Below, piece after piece: positions 23,101 to 38,100 of a stretch of DNA of 64,000 nt; position 1 is the stretch's first letter; the number at the start of each line of letters is the position of its first letter. The notes under the pieces are model-generated. The model made no database searches. It was given only the letters and a program-made list of their open reading frames with translations, and had not been told where the DNA came from. Both the position numbers and the translations under genes were made by a program. The DNA comes from Reticulitermes speratus. Its lineage: Eukaryota; Arthropoda; Insecta; Blattodea; Rhinotermitidae. Location of the stretch: the NCBI GenBank assembly GCA_021186555.1, contig JAJKFL010000007.1:3904501-3968500 (forward strand), given 5' to 3'.

Positions 23101-26100
23101 GTATCCCCAGACAGCAGCACTGCTTCATGAGAATTGTTAGAACTGTCTCAAGTTCTCCGAGGCGTAGATGGGAGGATAATATTAAAATGGATCTTCAAGC
23201 AGTGGGATGGGGCGGGCATGGACTGGATTGATATGGCTCAGGATAGGGACAGGTGGCGGGCTCTTGTGAGTGCGGTAATGAACCTTCGGGTTCCATAAAA
23301 CGCGGGGAATTTCTTGACTAGCTGACGACCTGTTAGCTTCTCAAGAAGGACTCTGCTCCATGGAGTTAGTTAGTCAGTCTCAAGTTCAGTATCTTACTAT
23401 AAATGCATCTGTATTTCTAAAACTCAACAAGTGTGCATATTGACTGAAATCAAACGCATGAGTGGACTGCACTGAAATAAGCACAGCATGACTAAATGTG
23501 ATGCTAATGACATAATTCACTGTTATTCAAATGATACAATAAAAATTTCACAACTGTTGGTACAGTGCCATAATATCAGGGGTTGAAAAAACAGTACCCT
23601 GCTCACCAGTGGCAACTTAAAAAGTTTTAGTTGGCAACCATTTTTTTACTCAGCATTCAAAGTTTTTATTCAGTTTCTCTGCCACTATCTGATGCCTAGC
23701 TTGGTGTTTTACAACAGTACAAGAATAAATAAAACTTCCACACTGATTGGAGGCAAGAACCACACCAAGACATCAAAAAATACTTATAAACTTTATGCCA
23801 GTAACCAAAATATTTGGGTGGCTACCTCTTTTCAAAACATTTCCACCCCTGCCTAATATTATGCCATTTGATTGTCAACCTTCCTCTTACATGGCTGAAT
23901 GAGATTTCAAGCAGTATACAAATAAAACATAATCAACTGTAAACAATCACTAATGTTATCTATTTTACAGCATAATACGAGTATAATACCACAATGTAAC
24001 AACTGACCTGCAAACCCGTATCTGCTACATTCCTCATTGTATGTTTGAAGGCCCAGATAATGGAATCTAACACCAACTTGAACTGAGCTGGTGGAATACT
24101 TAGGAATGCTGGAAAGCAATGGTTATTCACAGCCTGAAAATAAAACATCCACCGTTACAGTCAAAGCCCCTCCTGAACCCCTTGGCTCCTATGTCACGTA
24201 CACCCATCAGGCAACGTGATGCTGAAAACGCTGAACGAGACGCTCAAAATGCCAAATGACAGGTATAGCCTTCAGCCTCTCATGGTCTCTAATTATGCAG
24301 TCCCCATTTAAATTCCAGTCTGCTGCACATCACGCCAAGCACTTAATCCTGTCACCAAAGGGTTCACACAGTTTACACCATTACCAATATAACATATGCT
24401 ACTCCGAAAACATAAACTGGCTTTTCTTAGTATTTCAAGGCAGAGTTTTCAAACAGAATATTGTTTCTTACTAAATACAACATTCTTACTACTTCTATGC
24501 CACTGTTAACTACAGGCTGTCCAGGCCACAGCCTAGTTACAATACCAGTACAATGTCTGGTGGGGGGCCTGAAAAATATGTTTCACAAATAACAGGAACT
24601 ACACACACACACACACACACATTAGTACAGTTTAGTTACCTGCAACAGCAAAAAAAAATTTGTTCTATGTTCAGGATATTCCTCAAAATCCTTATTTATC
24701 ATCTCCAATGTACATTCAAAAACAGCATCAAAGATTTTGGGAACTTCACTTGTGATGTGGCATCCCAATTTATGAACAATGGTCCCCATAGCACTCAAAA
24801 CCTCTGGTTCTCGAGCAGAAGGCACACTAGTCCGCTGGTAGTCTATCAATACTGCATCCAACAATGGAGGGATAAAATTTTCCAAAACCTGGAACAGTAA
24901 ACTTAAGGCATAAATACTCAAACATAATCATGATACATAAAAACATCGTAATCAATGACAAGTATGAGTTGGCAATTGTTTTCTACACGCAGGGCTACAC
25001 CAGTCCACTCAAACCCCAGAAGTTATAAGACACCACTTTCAGGTCACACTTTCCATTCCAAAGTTTGAGTCTAAGAATAGCTGTGCCACCTACGTGGAGG
25101 CCTGTAACACCTGTGGCTCTAACACCAGTGACTACGAGGACTGCACATATTCCAAGATGCAGCACCACGTAATAAGGTAAAAGCATACTGACATGCTTCA
25201 GAAATTTTGGTGCAACTCTATCGGACTGCATGGCATCACACCCTAGAGCAGTGGTATTCAACCTGGGGTATGCGAAGACATCTTAGGGTAGACGGGGAGA
25301 GAAAGAAAGAAAGAAAGAAAAAAAAAAGGAAAGAAAGAAAGAAAGAAAGAAAGAAGAAGATAAATCTATTATTTTATGATAAACACTGAATAATCAGGGC
25401 CAGATTTAGGGTTAGCCACAAGAGACCCGGACGTAAGGACATGCGATTTGGGAGCGTCACTCTCTCTCTCTCTCTCTCTCTCTCCTTTATGCGATTCTTA
25501 TCTGGGCGACTAGTTTCATTTTATTCCACATCGTGCATATAATTTTGCTTTGCTAAAATACCTTTGTTCCTTTATTAATTTTATACGATAGGCAATAATA
25601 TATTTGTTATTTAATAGCTTGATTCTCCTTTTTTCATTTAAAACTTATTATTTAATACATTATTTTGGATGTAATTTATTTAACTTATTTTAGATGTAGA
25701 TTATAGACTGTGCATAACTTGAATTATGCACCAACAACTTTGGGGGTACAAAGTTGAAGACAAATTATATGTGGGGGTACACGAACAAAAAAGGTTGAAT
25801 ACCGCTGCCCTAGAGTAAAGCAGGCTTTACATCTAGGCCTAACAGATTTCATAACAAAATGCCGAAAATATGGGGCATACGTCTACATGCAGCACTAAAA
25901 GGCTCACATACAGTGTACCAATCCATATGACTATCAATCAAAACACTGGAACTGAGTGGTCTTAAGTACAACACTACACATGTGTGTAGTACTTTGGCTG
26001 AATTACAAATTTAATGGGTTTCTAGACCTTGTCTATGGTATGGTATTCTGAACAGAACACATTTTAGAAACCAGACCTGTGCCCATCCTTGGGCAAGAAA

Positions 26101-29100
26101 GTGGAGATGCCTATTCAGTTGGATCCATCAGAAAAAGTTGATCTCTATCACTGGACCTGGTCTCTTTCCTTCATCACGCGAGAAGGTGGAAAGACGCCTC
26201 TCAGTTTGGTCAGAAACATACACAGTTTGAAATCTTAGACTCCACTGGGAATACCAGTCAATACATACTAGAGGTGCACAAATCCCGGCCACCCTAAGTT
26301 TTGTATGATGGTGCCTAATTTTGTGGATCCTCAGTATGGAACTTGCGCCATCCCACCCTTCTGGCACCTAGAATTTCAAGATGGCTCCAAGATTTTTAGA
26401 AAATTTATGCAGTCCACAAACCCAGAAATCCTATGCATAAACTATTACCATCATCAGCTAAGAAAATTATATCTTATACAAGGCCCTGGAACCCACAAAG
26501 AATGGTCTTGTAAAGAGCTACCTTCCTGCAACTATATTGAGAGATGGGGACAGAGGATCCTACCTCCCTCTTCATTTAGGCCCCTAATAAGCAAAGACGT
26601 GAGAATGTTGTGTTGCCAGTACTGGCTAAATGCCTAACAAACAAAATTACTGAGTGACCAAGTCACGAAACACATGTTCAAGGAGACCCAGAAATGAAAG
26701 AAAAGCACTCATTACACCAGTTCTTAAAATGTACTTGCATAAAAACCAAACAAAATGCTCCTCAAAACAAACTTCTCTGTCAAAATTTCTCATTAAGAAC
26801 TGTACTTGGCACACTGACTTCTACTGTACACACTAGATACATTTTTGTTTAAACATTAGGGTAGGCACCACAGCGACCCTTGCACCTCAGCCATTTTCCG
26901 ATCTTTTGTGCAATCCCGTTTGCTTAAGCATTCAACAGTCATCTGGTTTCAGAACTGCTGGCCCAGGTGCCTATTAAGCTGGCAGCATGTCACTGTCCCG
27001 GCAAATGCCAACGGCATGTGGTGTTCCCTAGTACCAACCATGCTGAAAGCTGATTAACTGTGGCAACAAGTCAGGAACCAGTGTTGTCAACCTTGCACGG
27101 CTGTTGGCCCACTACACACATTACGTAACACGTCACTCTGAATACGTATCTCACTTTACGTCACTGTTAAACCTATCATATGCCTTTCACACCAAACACA
27201 ACTCACCTCTTTCATGCTTACAGTTAAGTTAAAAGATAAGTTTGTATGTCTCTGTCAAAGAAGCACATATTTCATTTGCACTTGTGCCACAAAAATATGT
27301 CCCAAGAATAGTATGTATGATGGTGCTCAAGGCTTAAACTTCAGAGAAACAGTGAAGGGGAAGGCACAACAGCTTCAGAAAGATGTGTGTGGGTCAATCC
27401 ACAAGACCACCGTCATGAAAAGTATGTACAGAGAAATTTGCAAGTCATCAAAATTACAATATGTGATGCTTATTTCAACTTACCATGGTATGGTCATTTG
27501 ACTTGCTGACCCAGTCAGATATTAGTTTAAGTGTTTCCTTCTTTACAACACGCATACTCTTGATTAGGGGCTGTTTGGTCACTCCCTCGCCATTCACTGC
27601 AATCGCCGCGATGATGTTTTCACTCATAACTTTGTACACATTCAACATGTCGAGGTAGATCCGACCCAACTACAAAATTAAAAAACAACAATCAGTTATG
27701 CCTCAATTTCACAGCATTTCATTATACCAGCATCCTCTGGTATATAGGAAGTTTATGACATAACTTGCCCTTAGAACTTTCCAGGAGTTGCTCCATGTAA
27801 ACATGACAGTTAACTGTACAGACTGCAGTGTGTCAATAAATCACTAACCTGCACAACATACGGATGACCAAGAGCTTTACAGGCACGGACGTTTGTTTTC
27901 AATATACTTGCAAGCTGCTTTACAGCATCTGGGTCTTTCAGCACATCCACATTCTGTAACAGAACAAAAAGACAATTTGACTATGAATCTTCCTTAGTGA
28001 TTAATGTTTAGAACAATTCACACTTAGAAATTCTAACCCAGACTTGGACTGGATTTTATATTTTTTGCTTTGGTCCTAGCCGGATATCAGTACAGCTTTT
28101 TATGTTTTGTTGATCTTGAGCCTGAATCAGTACAGCATTTGCGTTCTGCTCGTACAGCAAAATAAATCCAGACAGACTCTAAAATGGTGCCATAACTTTC
28201 ATAAAAAGTAATTAAATGTGGTACGACTATACAGAGGAAAAAAACTGGACTGCAAAAGCTTGTTCTACTAGACAGGCTATATACTGCCAATTAAAAGAAT
28301 GACTGTGAACCCCTTTTACATAACCAGTTCCAGACATCCACGTAATTCAGTAGCTGTGACGGCAGTGCTGTGCTGAAGCAGTCAACATTTGCAACTTATA
28401 CAAACACTACACTGATTTTCTCAGTGTCACAGATGAAACATTTTGTGCCCTAAAATGTCTGAAATCAACATGAAAACTTGTTCTTTCTCAAAAGTATTAG
28501 TTTGAATCAGTTCACATATGTGGAACCTTGTGAGGCTCTTGGTCCCAACTATAAATATGTATTCCAAGACCTGGACAGTGATCCAAGAAATGATAAAATA
28601 ACAACAGAGACAAGTTTTCTTATAAACAAAACAAGAAAGTGGGATTTTTAATACATGCAATTTGGACTTCTCTCAATGGCCTGTGTGTGGCAGATTTAAT
28701 TTGCACATTTGCAGCCACGGCCACGGCTGTAAAATACCTCAAACAAGTGCTGACAAAGGAAATGTACACAACTTCCAAATGTATTAGGTGCCATGGCCAT
28801 GCATGTACAATATCTCAACCACGTGCTGATGAAGCAGCATACAAGTTCCTAACACACCCTCACCTTTGAAGCCTGACTGATGATATCATCCCACACCTGG
28901 TTGGGAAGCATCATGTATTTCTCGATGAGAAGCTCTTGTACCACGTGATCCACCTGCGCACTGATCATATATCCAACTGCTTCATAAAAGGTATGAACCT
29001 AGTACAAAAAAAAAAAAATATATGTGCTGATGCTTTATCTGGTCTACATTTATGAACTACAAACACAAATATACATACATATACATATATATATATCAAC

Positions 29101-32100
29101 ACAATCATAATGAACTGTACAAAGAAATCCAGGCTATATAAACAAACATGATAAATTAAAAATAAATACTCCAGAAAGGATATACTAACAAAAACTGTAT
29201 CAGAGGGGTAAGGACACATTTTAAGAATGAAGACAGAATCCTAAAGAAAGAATTGCACATAAAACAGAAAGGAAAATAACAAGGAAGAGATCAATATCAA
29301 AATGTGAAAAATAGGTTACAGGAGGTGTAATCTTAAAAGAAGGACAGACAGTAACTGAAAAACAGCAGCCCTGAGATGACAGAGTAAGAGGATGAGAAGA
29401 GGGTGTAGGGCAGGAAGAACTGTGATGAAAGGGAACAAATAAGTTTTATCCAATACTGTCACAAGTCACAGCACCATTACAAATTTCAAGGAAAATATCT
29501 ATGTCAAGCGTTCCAATGTTTCAATATGCCTTACTTAGGAAATTAGCATTATCAAGCACATCTCTATTGAATTCTGTACATCTAACTGTACCGTGGATCA
29601 TTCACCTGCCAATTTTACAGCCAAAATTCATAATACGGAACAACCATGTGTATTATGTACATTTCTGGCCTACAATCCTTCAAAAAAGCAGAAAACAAAC
29701 TTGACTGTCTGTGCATGTCCCCATTTTAACTTCACAACAAATCCTGGAATGATATTGTCATTGGAAAGTACTTTGAAGTAGATTATGGATCATCAGCAAC
29801 TCTTTTATTGTGCAGCAAATACAAATTCCCCATTTTTTCCAGGGTTGTCTATACAAAAGAGGAAATGTTTTCACTTGATTGTTTCTTCAGAGTCAACCCT
29901 ATCATTAGCAAACAGGAGGTCCATGCAGTCCAGTCTGTGAAAAGAAGTGCACTTTGCACAAAACATTATTTTTGTCACCTGAAAGGGCATAACATAGTGT
30001 ATTTCAGCACAATGAAATGATGCTAAGTCCCAAGCATTGGTTTCTCCAAACCAAATGCCTGAGACTGGTTTTGTGGACAACCTGTGCATAATTTTAAAAA
30101 TATGAAACAACAGAGATTCTCTCTTCAAGGGCATAACTTTAGTACTACATTTTTAACTACCAATAGTCTCTAAGATACACCTCATCACAAATGGACATTG
30201 TGAATGATACATAACAGACTGAAACTCAAAAAATAATGACCTATAACAAATAAGTGTACAGCAGACAATCTTCTTCATATGCTTGCAGTGAGGAACATCA
30301 AATATATAGCGTGAATTTAAACCACTGTTTCAGCATATACAATGTCCTTTACATTCTATCCAAATATAATACATGATTAAGTTATGGATCAGTGACCAAC
30401 AGTCATTATTGCAATCGTTTAAATTCCTTGCCTATCTAACACGTAATGCAAACTGAATCTTCCTCAGAAGCAACTCAATGCAAGCACAGTGATTGCTGTA
30501 GACATCAACACCATTATTATTAAAAGGAAAGTCAATGGAATTTTCCCGACTGTACTTATGGGTTCTGTATGGTTCTCAGAATAAAGAGCACTTATTCCTC
30601 TTGACAAAATTAACTGCTCTTTGTCCTGCAGCCACAGTGTTTTCTGTGGTGAAGGCAGAGAGTTTTTAATTACTATTTAACTACAGTAAAACCTATTTAA
30701 TGAACTGCTGGGGGATTAGAATAAATTTCACTAAATCGAGGTTTTCATTAAACGAAGGTTATATTTTATATGGAGCTATTGTCGAGACATGAAAAAATCA
30801 TCACTAAATCAGGGGTTTCACTAAATGTGGGAACATTAAATCGGGGTTTTACTGTACTTCCTATTGTGACAAACACAGTGTAATATAAAAGTACCCTTCA
30901 TAACATCACTCAACCTTGTGCGCATGTACGCCCACACACACACACACACACACACACACATTACAATGATGGTTTTCATATAGGCGGATGTGACCATTAC
31001 AGTCTTGCGGGATATGATTTATGTCGTTTGGTAGATAGGTACCATAATGTTGGAGGAACCTGTGACATGGAATCAGTTGGTTCCAATATGTTAGTACCCA
31101 TGTACTAAACTGCACAGTCATCTTCAGTGGAAGACAATTTGGTTCTCAATTATGGTTTACTTTTAACTGGATTCTAAGCTTGTAGATATGGAACATACGC
31201 ATATCTTTTCTCATAAGGTGATTATATAAAGCTTTTACTATAATGGCTAGGATGAACCATGAATTTGATGTCCATTAAGATAAAGGGTAAGGACATCAGG
31301 GGGATGGGACACGTAGCAGATAAGGAAGCATAATGTCCCAAACGCAAATATTACTTCCCTGCGTTAAGCTTCCAGTCTCTGTTCAGAGACAATGATGTTT
31401 TTGGTTCACACAATACAAGCATCTGTTTACCTTCTAGCCAAAAAATACTGACACAGACACAACACATGGCTGGTCCTAGTCAGTATAACTGATGGTATAC
31501 AATTACCTGTTGTGTTTGAAGATCACAGATGATTGTACTGATGGTCGTTAGAATTTCCTCAATAAATGGCATCACCTCTCCAACTTGAACAGTCACAAAG
31601 TGCCTCCGACACTTGAGTGCTATTTTGATAAATGTGTCGCACGCCATATCCTGAACTCCATCATGAGTTTCTGGAATGAAAACACAATGACAGCCAACTG
31701 GTTGAACAAGGAAAACATCACAAAAGACTCAAACATGAATGTCTATAAGGGACCAGAACGTAAACATACTACAGAGGAAACTTTTCACAAAATTACAATT
31801 TTGTCAACAAAGATTATCAAGTCAATGATACAAAATAAAAGACAGTATGTAATTCAAACGGTTATTTCACATGTGGCTCACGTAAATGGTGATACGATCA
31901 ACAGCTGAACACAGTTTGATTACAGGGCAGAAAATTACAAACAGATGTCACTTGAAATCAGTTATGATGAAAAACAAAAGGGAAGTTACGAAAGGCATCA
32001 TAAGAGTATATGTAAGCTACGAGCATCTACTTCCTGTACCAGAAAGTGAGAGACAAAGTAATATCCAGTACAAGGGTCTTATTTCATAACATGTGGCCAA

Positions 32101-35100
32101 AACATGGGAGCTTATAAGGGACATATTGTGTAATATAGTACGCAGGAATGATATTGTCAAATTTGAATGCAATACACCAAAGACAAGTCTTCCTCTTCTT
32201 CGGCTTTTATGGATTACATCCTTTAGTCTGTTTGAATTCAGAATAAACTTCTGAAACTATAAATCTTTTTCAGATATTCAGTAGGACTACTCTGATCGGG
32301 GACTGTTTATCACAAGGTCTCCTACCTACATTGAACTACACACAAAAGTCATACGGAGGAATCCAAATCAACAATCCACATTCAAAAAGGTCAGAGTTTT
32401 GGACTGCATAACCAATGTGACAAGCAAAGTAACAGCCATGAGAGTAAATACTATGAACATGGTAATGGGAATCATCAGTCTGTAAGATACTATCCACTGT
32501 ACATAGGCTTCATGGTTAGGGGTGCCTTTCTTTAATGTGAGATGGTGGACACTTTTCATAGATGCTATTCATATGACATCATCTGCCTACTTCCTGCTCC
32601 ACTTGGGTTTCCTCACACACCCTTTTATACATGCACATAAGACAGTCATCTAGCCCAGTGTACTCCAAAATGTGCTCTACAGAGTCTGAGGGTTCCACAA
32701 TGAATTTCTAGATTAACAGGAACCTCCTCTAATGATCCATTTCAGTAATATAAAACTCCTGAATAAATAAACTGAATATATGATACTGTTTAACAGGGAT
32801 ACGGCTATGCTTCAATTGAGAACTGTCACTGCCATTAATAAATTAAATTCACAGAACCTGAAGTACAACAAAGATTCATAAAACAAAACATAAATTACTA
32901 AAATGATGGTTCGCACACACAAAAAATCACAATAAACCACACCACAACCTAACAAAATCATTTAAATTATGCCCTCTTCAGTGTTTTTCATTAGACATTT
33001 CTTGGTGGTAAGATTAATATAAGCAGGTTCTGTCACATTTACTTTTAATATACACATACGGATCCATCATGGTTTCTCAAAATCAAAAGGATTTCACATT
33101 ACAAACATGTTTCGCAAACGTTCGTCCATCCCACGACATACCGACAGACACTCGCCTATGTTCACTCAGCGCAAATCCGAGGTGTTTAAAGTTTGTGAAA
33201 ACAGTAACCAGGCAGTCGTGACAATGTGACAGTGCCAATGGTGAACATCTACCTTGGGAAGAATAACAATTAACAGCTACACCAACTGCGTGTGTATACA
33301 TATTAAAATACTCATACAATGGAAAATATGAAAAGGTATTCTCAGTCAAAACAAAGAATACTGCTACGCTTAACTTAATGAAATTGATGTTGGATAAAGA
33401 CAACTCAGTACAAGTCATACTTGTTACAATGGATGTGTACTGTACAGTACACAACACTCAACTATGCATTACAGAAGCCTAGAGAGTAACATATCATTCT
33501 AAACAAACTGGTAATCAGGGGTCAAAAATGGTTACTTAAGTCCACCAGTTGGACATAAATTCTACTTGCCAAACATTTCTCAACAAGCAATCCTCTGCAC
33601 TAGCCAGCATACTCTCTATCATCAAGTAACATACAACATATATAAAACACTATCCCTATTATAAAGTATGTACATAAGATTTCATTTACTGTTTCACACC
33701 TGATTTTTCACTCATCTTGGACATGCTGATGACTGGGTTTGTTAAGCCCTACTTATAATACACAAACAAACAAACTAACTAACTCTATGGAGCAGAGTCC
33801 TTAATGAGAAGCTAGCAGGTCCTCAGCTAGTCGAGAAATTCCCCACATTTCATGGAACCCAAAGGTTCATTACCACAATCACAAGCACCCGCCACCTGTC
33901 CCAATCCTCAGCCAGATCAATCCAGTCCATGCCCCCCCATCCCATTTCTTGAAGATCCATTTTAATATTATCCTCTCATCTATGCCTACATCTTCCAAGT
34001 GGTCTCTTTCCCTCAGGTCTCCCCACCAAAACCCTGTATGTACTCCTCCTGTCTCCCATATGAGTCACATGCTCTGCCCATCTCAGAACTTGATTTGATC
34101 ACCCGAATAACATTTGGTGAGGAGTACAGATCATAAAGCTCCTTGTTATGTAGTCCTCTCCACTCCCCCATTACTTCGTCCCTCTTAGGCCCAAATATCT
34201 TCTTCAGCACCCTACTCTTAAACACCCTCAGCCTACATTCCTCCCACAATATGAGAGATCAAGTTTCATACCCATAAAAAACAACAGGCAAAATTTAGTT
34301 ATACTATACACTCACCATGCATAAACTCGAACAACTTGTTAACTACAGTCTTGAGGAACTTCCAGTGTGCTCGAAGGAACCTGGGGTATTGCCCGACAAC
34401 ATACATGATGTTGGACGCAATAATAGCCTTATTGTCCTTGCCTTTCTTCTGTTCACAAAGGCCCAGCAAGTCTTTAATAACAGTCACCAGAAACCTCTTC
34501 TCGTCTTCCTCATGCATGGCTCCTGATATGCTACCAATGGCCCAGCAAAGCTGTTTAAAGAAACAGTTGATATAAGTTTGTTTTCAACACACAGCAACAC
34601 AACACCAAAACATATGAAACTAAATTTCACATTGTTAATTTTCATCTCCTCAGAATGTATCCCTTGTTTTTACACTTCTACAAAATATTCTATTCTTATT
34701 TTCAGGGACTAATGTGCTGGATAACCCAGAAAACTGTACATTAAGAGTATTACAAAACTATGTGTTATAAAGGGTGGGGCACGGGAACCAAGTGTTTTTG
34801 GAATGGGTAGTACTCGGCCATTAGGAAAGGGAGGGGCGTGCGGCAGGTGACATTCCATTCCTTGGCTCATAGCATTTCACTTTCAGTTGCCATCATGGAG
34901 CCGTGGAAGCTAGAACATCGCATGTTCGGGTATGATTGTTTTGTTAGGAGTGGCGAGTCGGTGACCGTGGTTCAGCGTGCGTTTCGCCGCAGATTCAATA
35001 TTCATCGAAATGACTCTGTTCCCGCTCGTGACACAATCTTACGTTGGGTTAACAATCTTCGAACAGGAGGCTCAATAATGAAAAAAACACCGCCCGGCCC

Positions 35101-38100
35101 CTAACGTACTGTGCGTACTCCAGAGAACATTGAAAGGGTCAGACAAGCGATGTTGCAAAGCCCAGGCCGCTCTGCTCGGAGACATTCAGCTGCACTTCGA
35201 ATCAGCAATCGTACTGTAAGACGGATTTTCCATGGACAATTACATTTTCACCCATACAAGTTAGCGATTGTGCAGGAATTGAATGTAAGGGATTACCCCC
35301 AACGATTGAATTTTGCACAGGAAATGCTTGCACTTTATGAGCAGAATGAAAACATGATGGTGGCAATGAGTGATGAAGCCCATTTCCACCTTAATGGGCT
35401 GTCAACAAACAAAATTATCGGTACTGGGCTGCTGAAAATCCGCGACAACTCCACGAAAAACCGCTGCATAGCCCTAAGGTTACAGTTTGGTGCGCGGTGG
35501 GAAAGTTTGGCATCAACGGTCCCTATTTTTTTTAAGAAAATGGGGTTACCGTTACCGTAACATCTGAGCGTTACATTGAAATGGTGAACACCTTTTTCAT
35601 CCCTGAGTTACAAAGAAGGCGTATTGATCGTCAACATTTGTGGTTTCAGCAAGATGGGGCCACGGCACACACCGCCAGAGCGTCAATGGCTGTTCTTCGC
35701 CCACTGTTTCCCAACCGTCTCATTTCGAGATTTGCTGACGTTTTATGGCCCCCTCGGTCCCCTGACTTGTCCACATGTGATTTTTTTCTATGGGGGTACC
35801 TCAAGTCACGTGTCTACGAGGACAAGCCCCGTACATTAGATGAATTGAAGGAAGCGATCCGTCAACAAATCACCAAAATCAACAGAGACCTGCTGGAAAG
35901 AGTGGAGGCCAATTTTCTTGAACGCCTTCAACAATGCGTCAACGAAAACGGACATCACATGCCAGATTTAATTTTAATTTGATTATTATGAAATGCTATG
36001 TTCTTACAAATGTTGTTCTACCAATAAATTTTTTTTACAGTAAAAACTAACGATTTTCTGATTATTCCAAAAACACTTGGTTCCCATGCCCCACCCTGTA
36101 TATACACAACAGACAATACACATGGCCACTGAAGGCAGGTCCCCTGCACACTGATTCCAAAATTTCCTGTGTTAATACACGACTTAATGTTAGTTTTTAA
36201 GTATCTGCGAAGTACAGAACAGGCATCCACATAAAAGGTCTGCAAACTTCTGCATTATATACATGTATACACTCATAAACAAAATATTCTTACAGTGTTC
36301 AGGTTCTTCCAAGACCATTCCGTGCCATTGACTTGACTCTGCAGCTTCTGCGTCATGACCCGTTCCGTATCTATGTAGTCCAGATGAGTAAGGTATACCA
36401 GTGTTTCCCTCATGTTCTTATACAAGTTGATCGAGTCGGTGTCCTTCATAAACTCACGTACAACCTCACCATTTTCATTTTCCACCACTAAAACTTCTTC
36501 TGGTTTTGCCATTCGACTAATCATGATGTATCGTACCTGCAATAACATACGGGTACAATGGACAGACATTTCACTGTCTAAGTTTTAGTTCTGCTACTTT
36601 GTCACTTACACAGAACATTTATTTCAACTGTATAAGAAGTTCCTGATTACTTGAATGGTCAATTATTATAAGTCAATGTCTTTATTATGTTGTTATTCAG
36701 CTCATTCCTTCAGGTAGTCAGTGGACCTTGCTGGCCTCTATCCATCTAGGCATGTGATAAGGCCTACCTTAGTCAGCACCTCAGCATAGAACAGCCTACG
36801 TGGTGGAACAGCACATTTGATTTTTGGTACAAACAATGTTGAAGGACCAGTTAACGGACTCTCCCGATAGCGATCCCGATAGAGATCAGCACTCAACCCA
36901 TTCCAGTACTCCAGGCAGATCTTGAAGATCTCCACTTCATCAACTTCAGAGATCAAGACTAAGTAGTGGAGTGCCTAAAGTGAACAAAGACTCCTTGTAG
37001 CAACATGAAACATTATTTAAAACAGCAAACCAATTACAATATTTACCCACACTATGCAACCATAATCTAAGACAACCCTGCCAAATAAAACACATCTACC
37101 AAGGGAAAATGTGTTTACCCAAATCCAAGACCATCCCCCTAATTAGATGTCTGCTAAGAAAAAAAAATTACTATTAATTTCATACAATGAATACACAAAA
37201 CATGTCAGATTCTATCTGCCTGTAGCAATCAGTGTCACCCTCTCTATCTTTGTTGTGTGTAATGTGTCCAGTGCCTTCATTTTCCTCACACTCACTGCTA
37301 ACACACCCATCCTCTTCACTGTCATTCCACAACACATCACCATCAGTCCCATACATTGCACTGGATATACAGCACTGTTTACAACCATACACAATCACCA
37401 AGACAACCCACAAATTTAAGAACTGAATTTAAGGAAAAATCTTGCCTTGAATTTGAGTAAATAAGGTATTCTACATTTAAATTAAAAATCCTTCCTATAT
37501 TCAACATTCTGAGCTCCAGTACTCACTAAGATTATGTTTTGATGTGGAAAAAAACATTATTCTTATGGTTTGCTGTTTCACAGTCTTTGACAGCAGATTT
37601 GAAATTTAACACGAGCAGTCAAATCCATACACAGGGAGACATTAAAAACGTGTGTTCAGTTAACAGATTTCGTCATGTGTGTGTGTGTGAAATGCACACT
37701 AAACTGAAGGGACATATTCTACATCGAAGTCTCAGAGCAGAAGGACTCAGAATGCTTTTTATGGTGCACTATATAGTGTTATTATATTACTTTCTCAAAC
37801 TCACTCACTTTTAAGCAAATATTATATGCTAAACATGTCCTACATATCCCTATATCATTCAAAAAACACATTTCTCTCATGCTGCAAACCGTTAAGGCCT
37901 CAAAATCAAAGCAGCCTAACAAAATTCACTGTTGGTCCTACTACACACAATTTGATCAAAATCAGTTTCATAGGTTTTCAGGCTTTACAAGTAGGAGTTG
38001 ATCAAATGATATAGTCTTCTTTCTTTTGACACCAGTTACAGAGTTTGGTCACAATTAGCAGACAGGTAAGACAGAACTAATATGCAGTATTCAAATTAAT

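Noticed and set aside
25207..25389. Lysine/arginine-rich open frame
   Set aside because: It is created by the (GAAA)n microsatellite inside the hAT-type element.
32368..32559. Minus-strand frame with a hydrophobic stretch ([20 protein letters not shown])
   Set aside because: A single membrane-like segment in an XPO1 intron with no start context or neighbours; chance translation of T-rich DNA is more likely.
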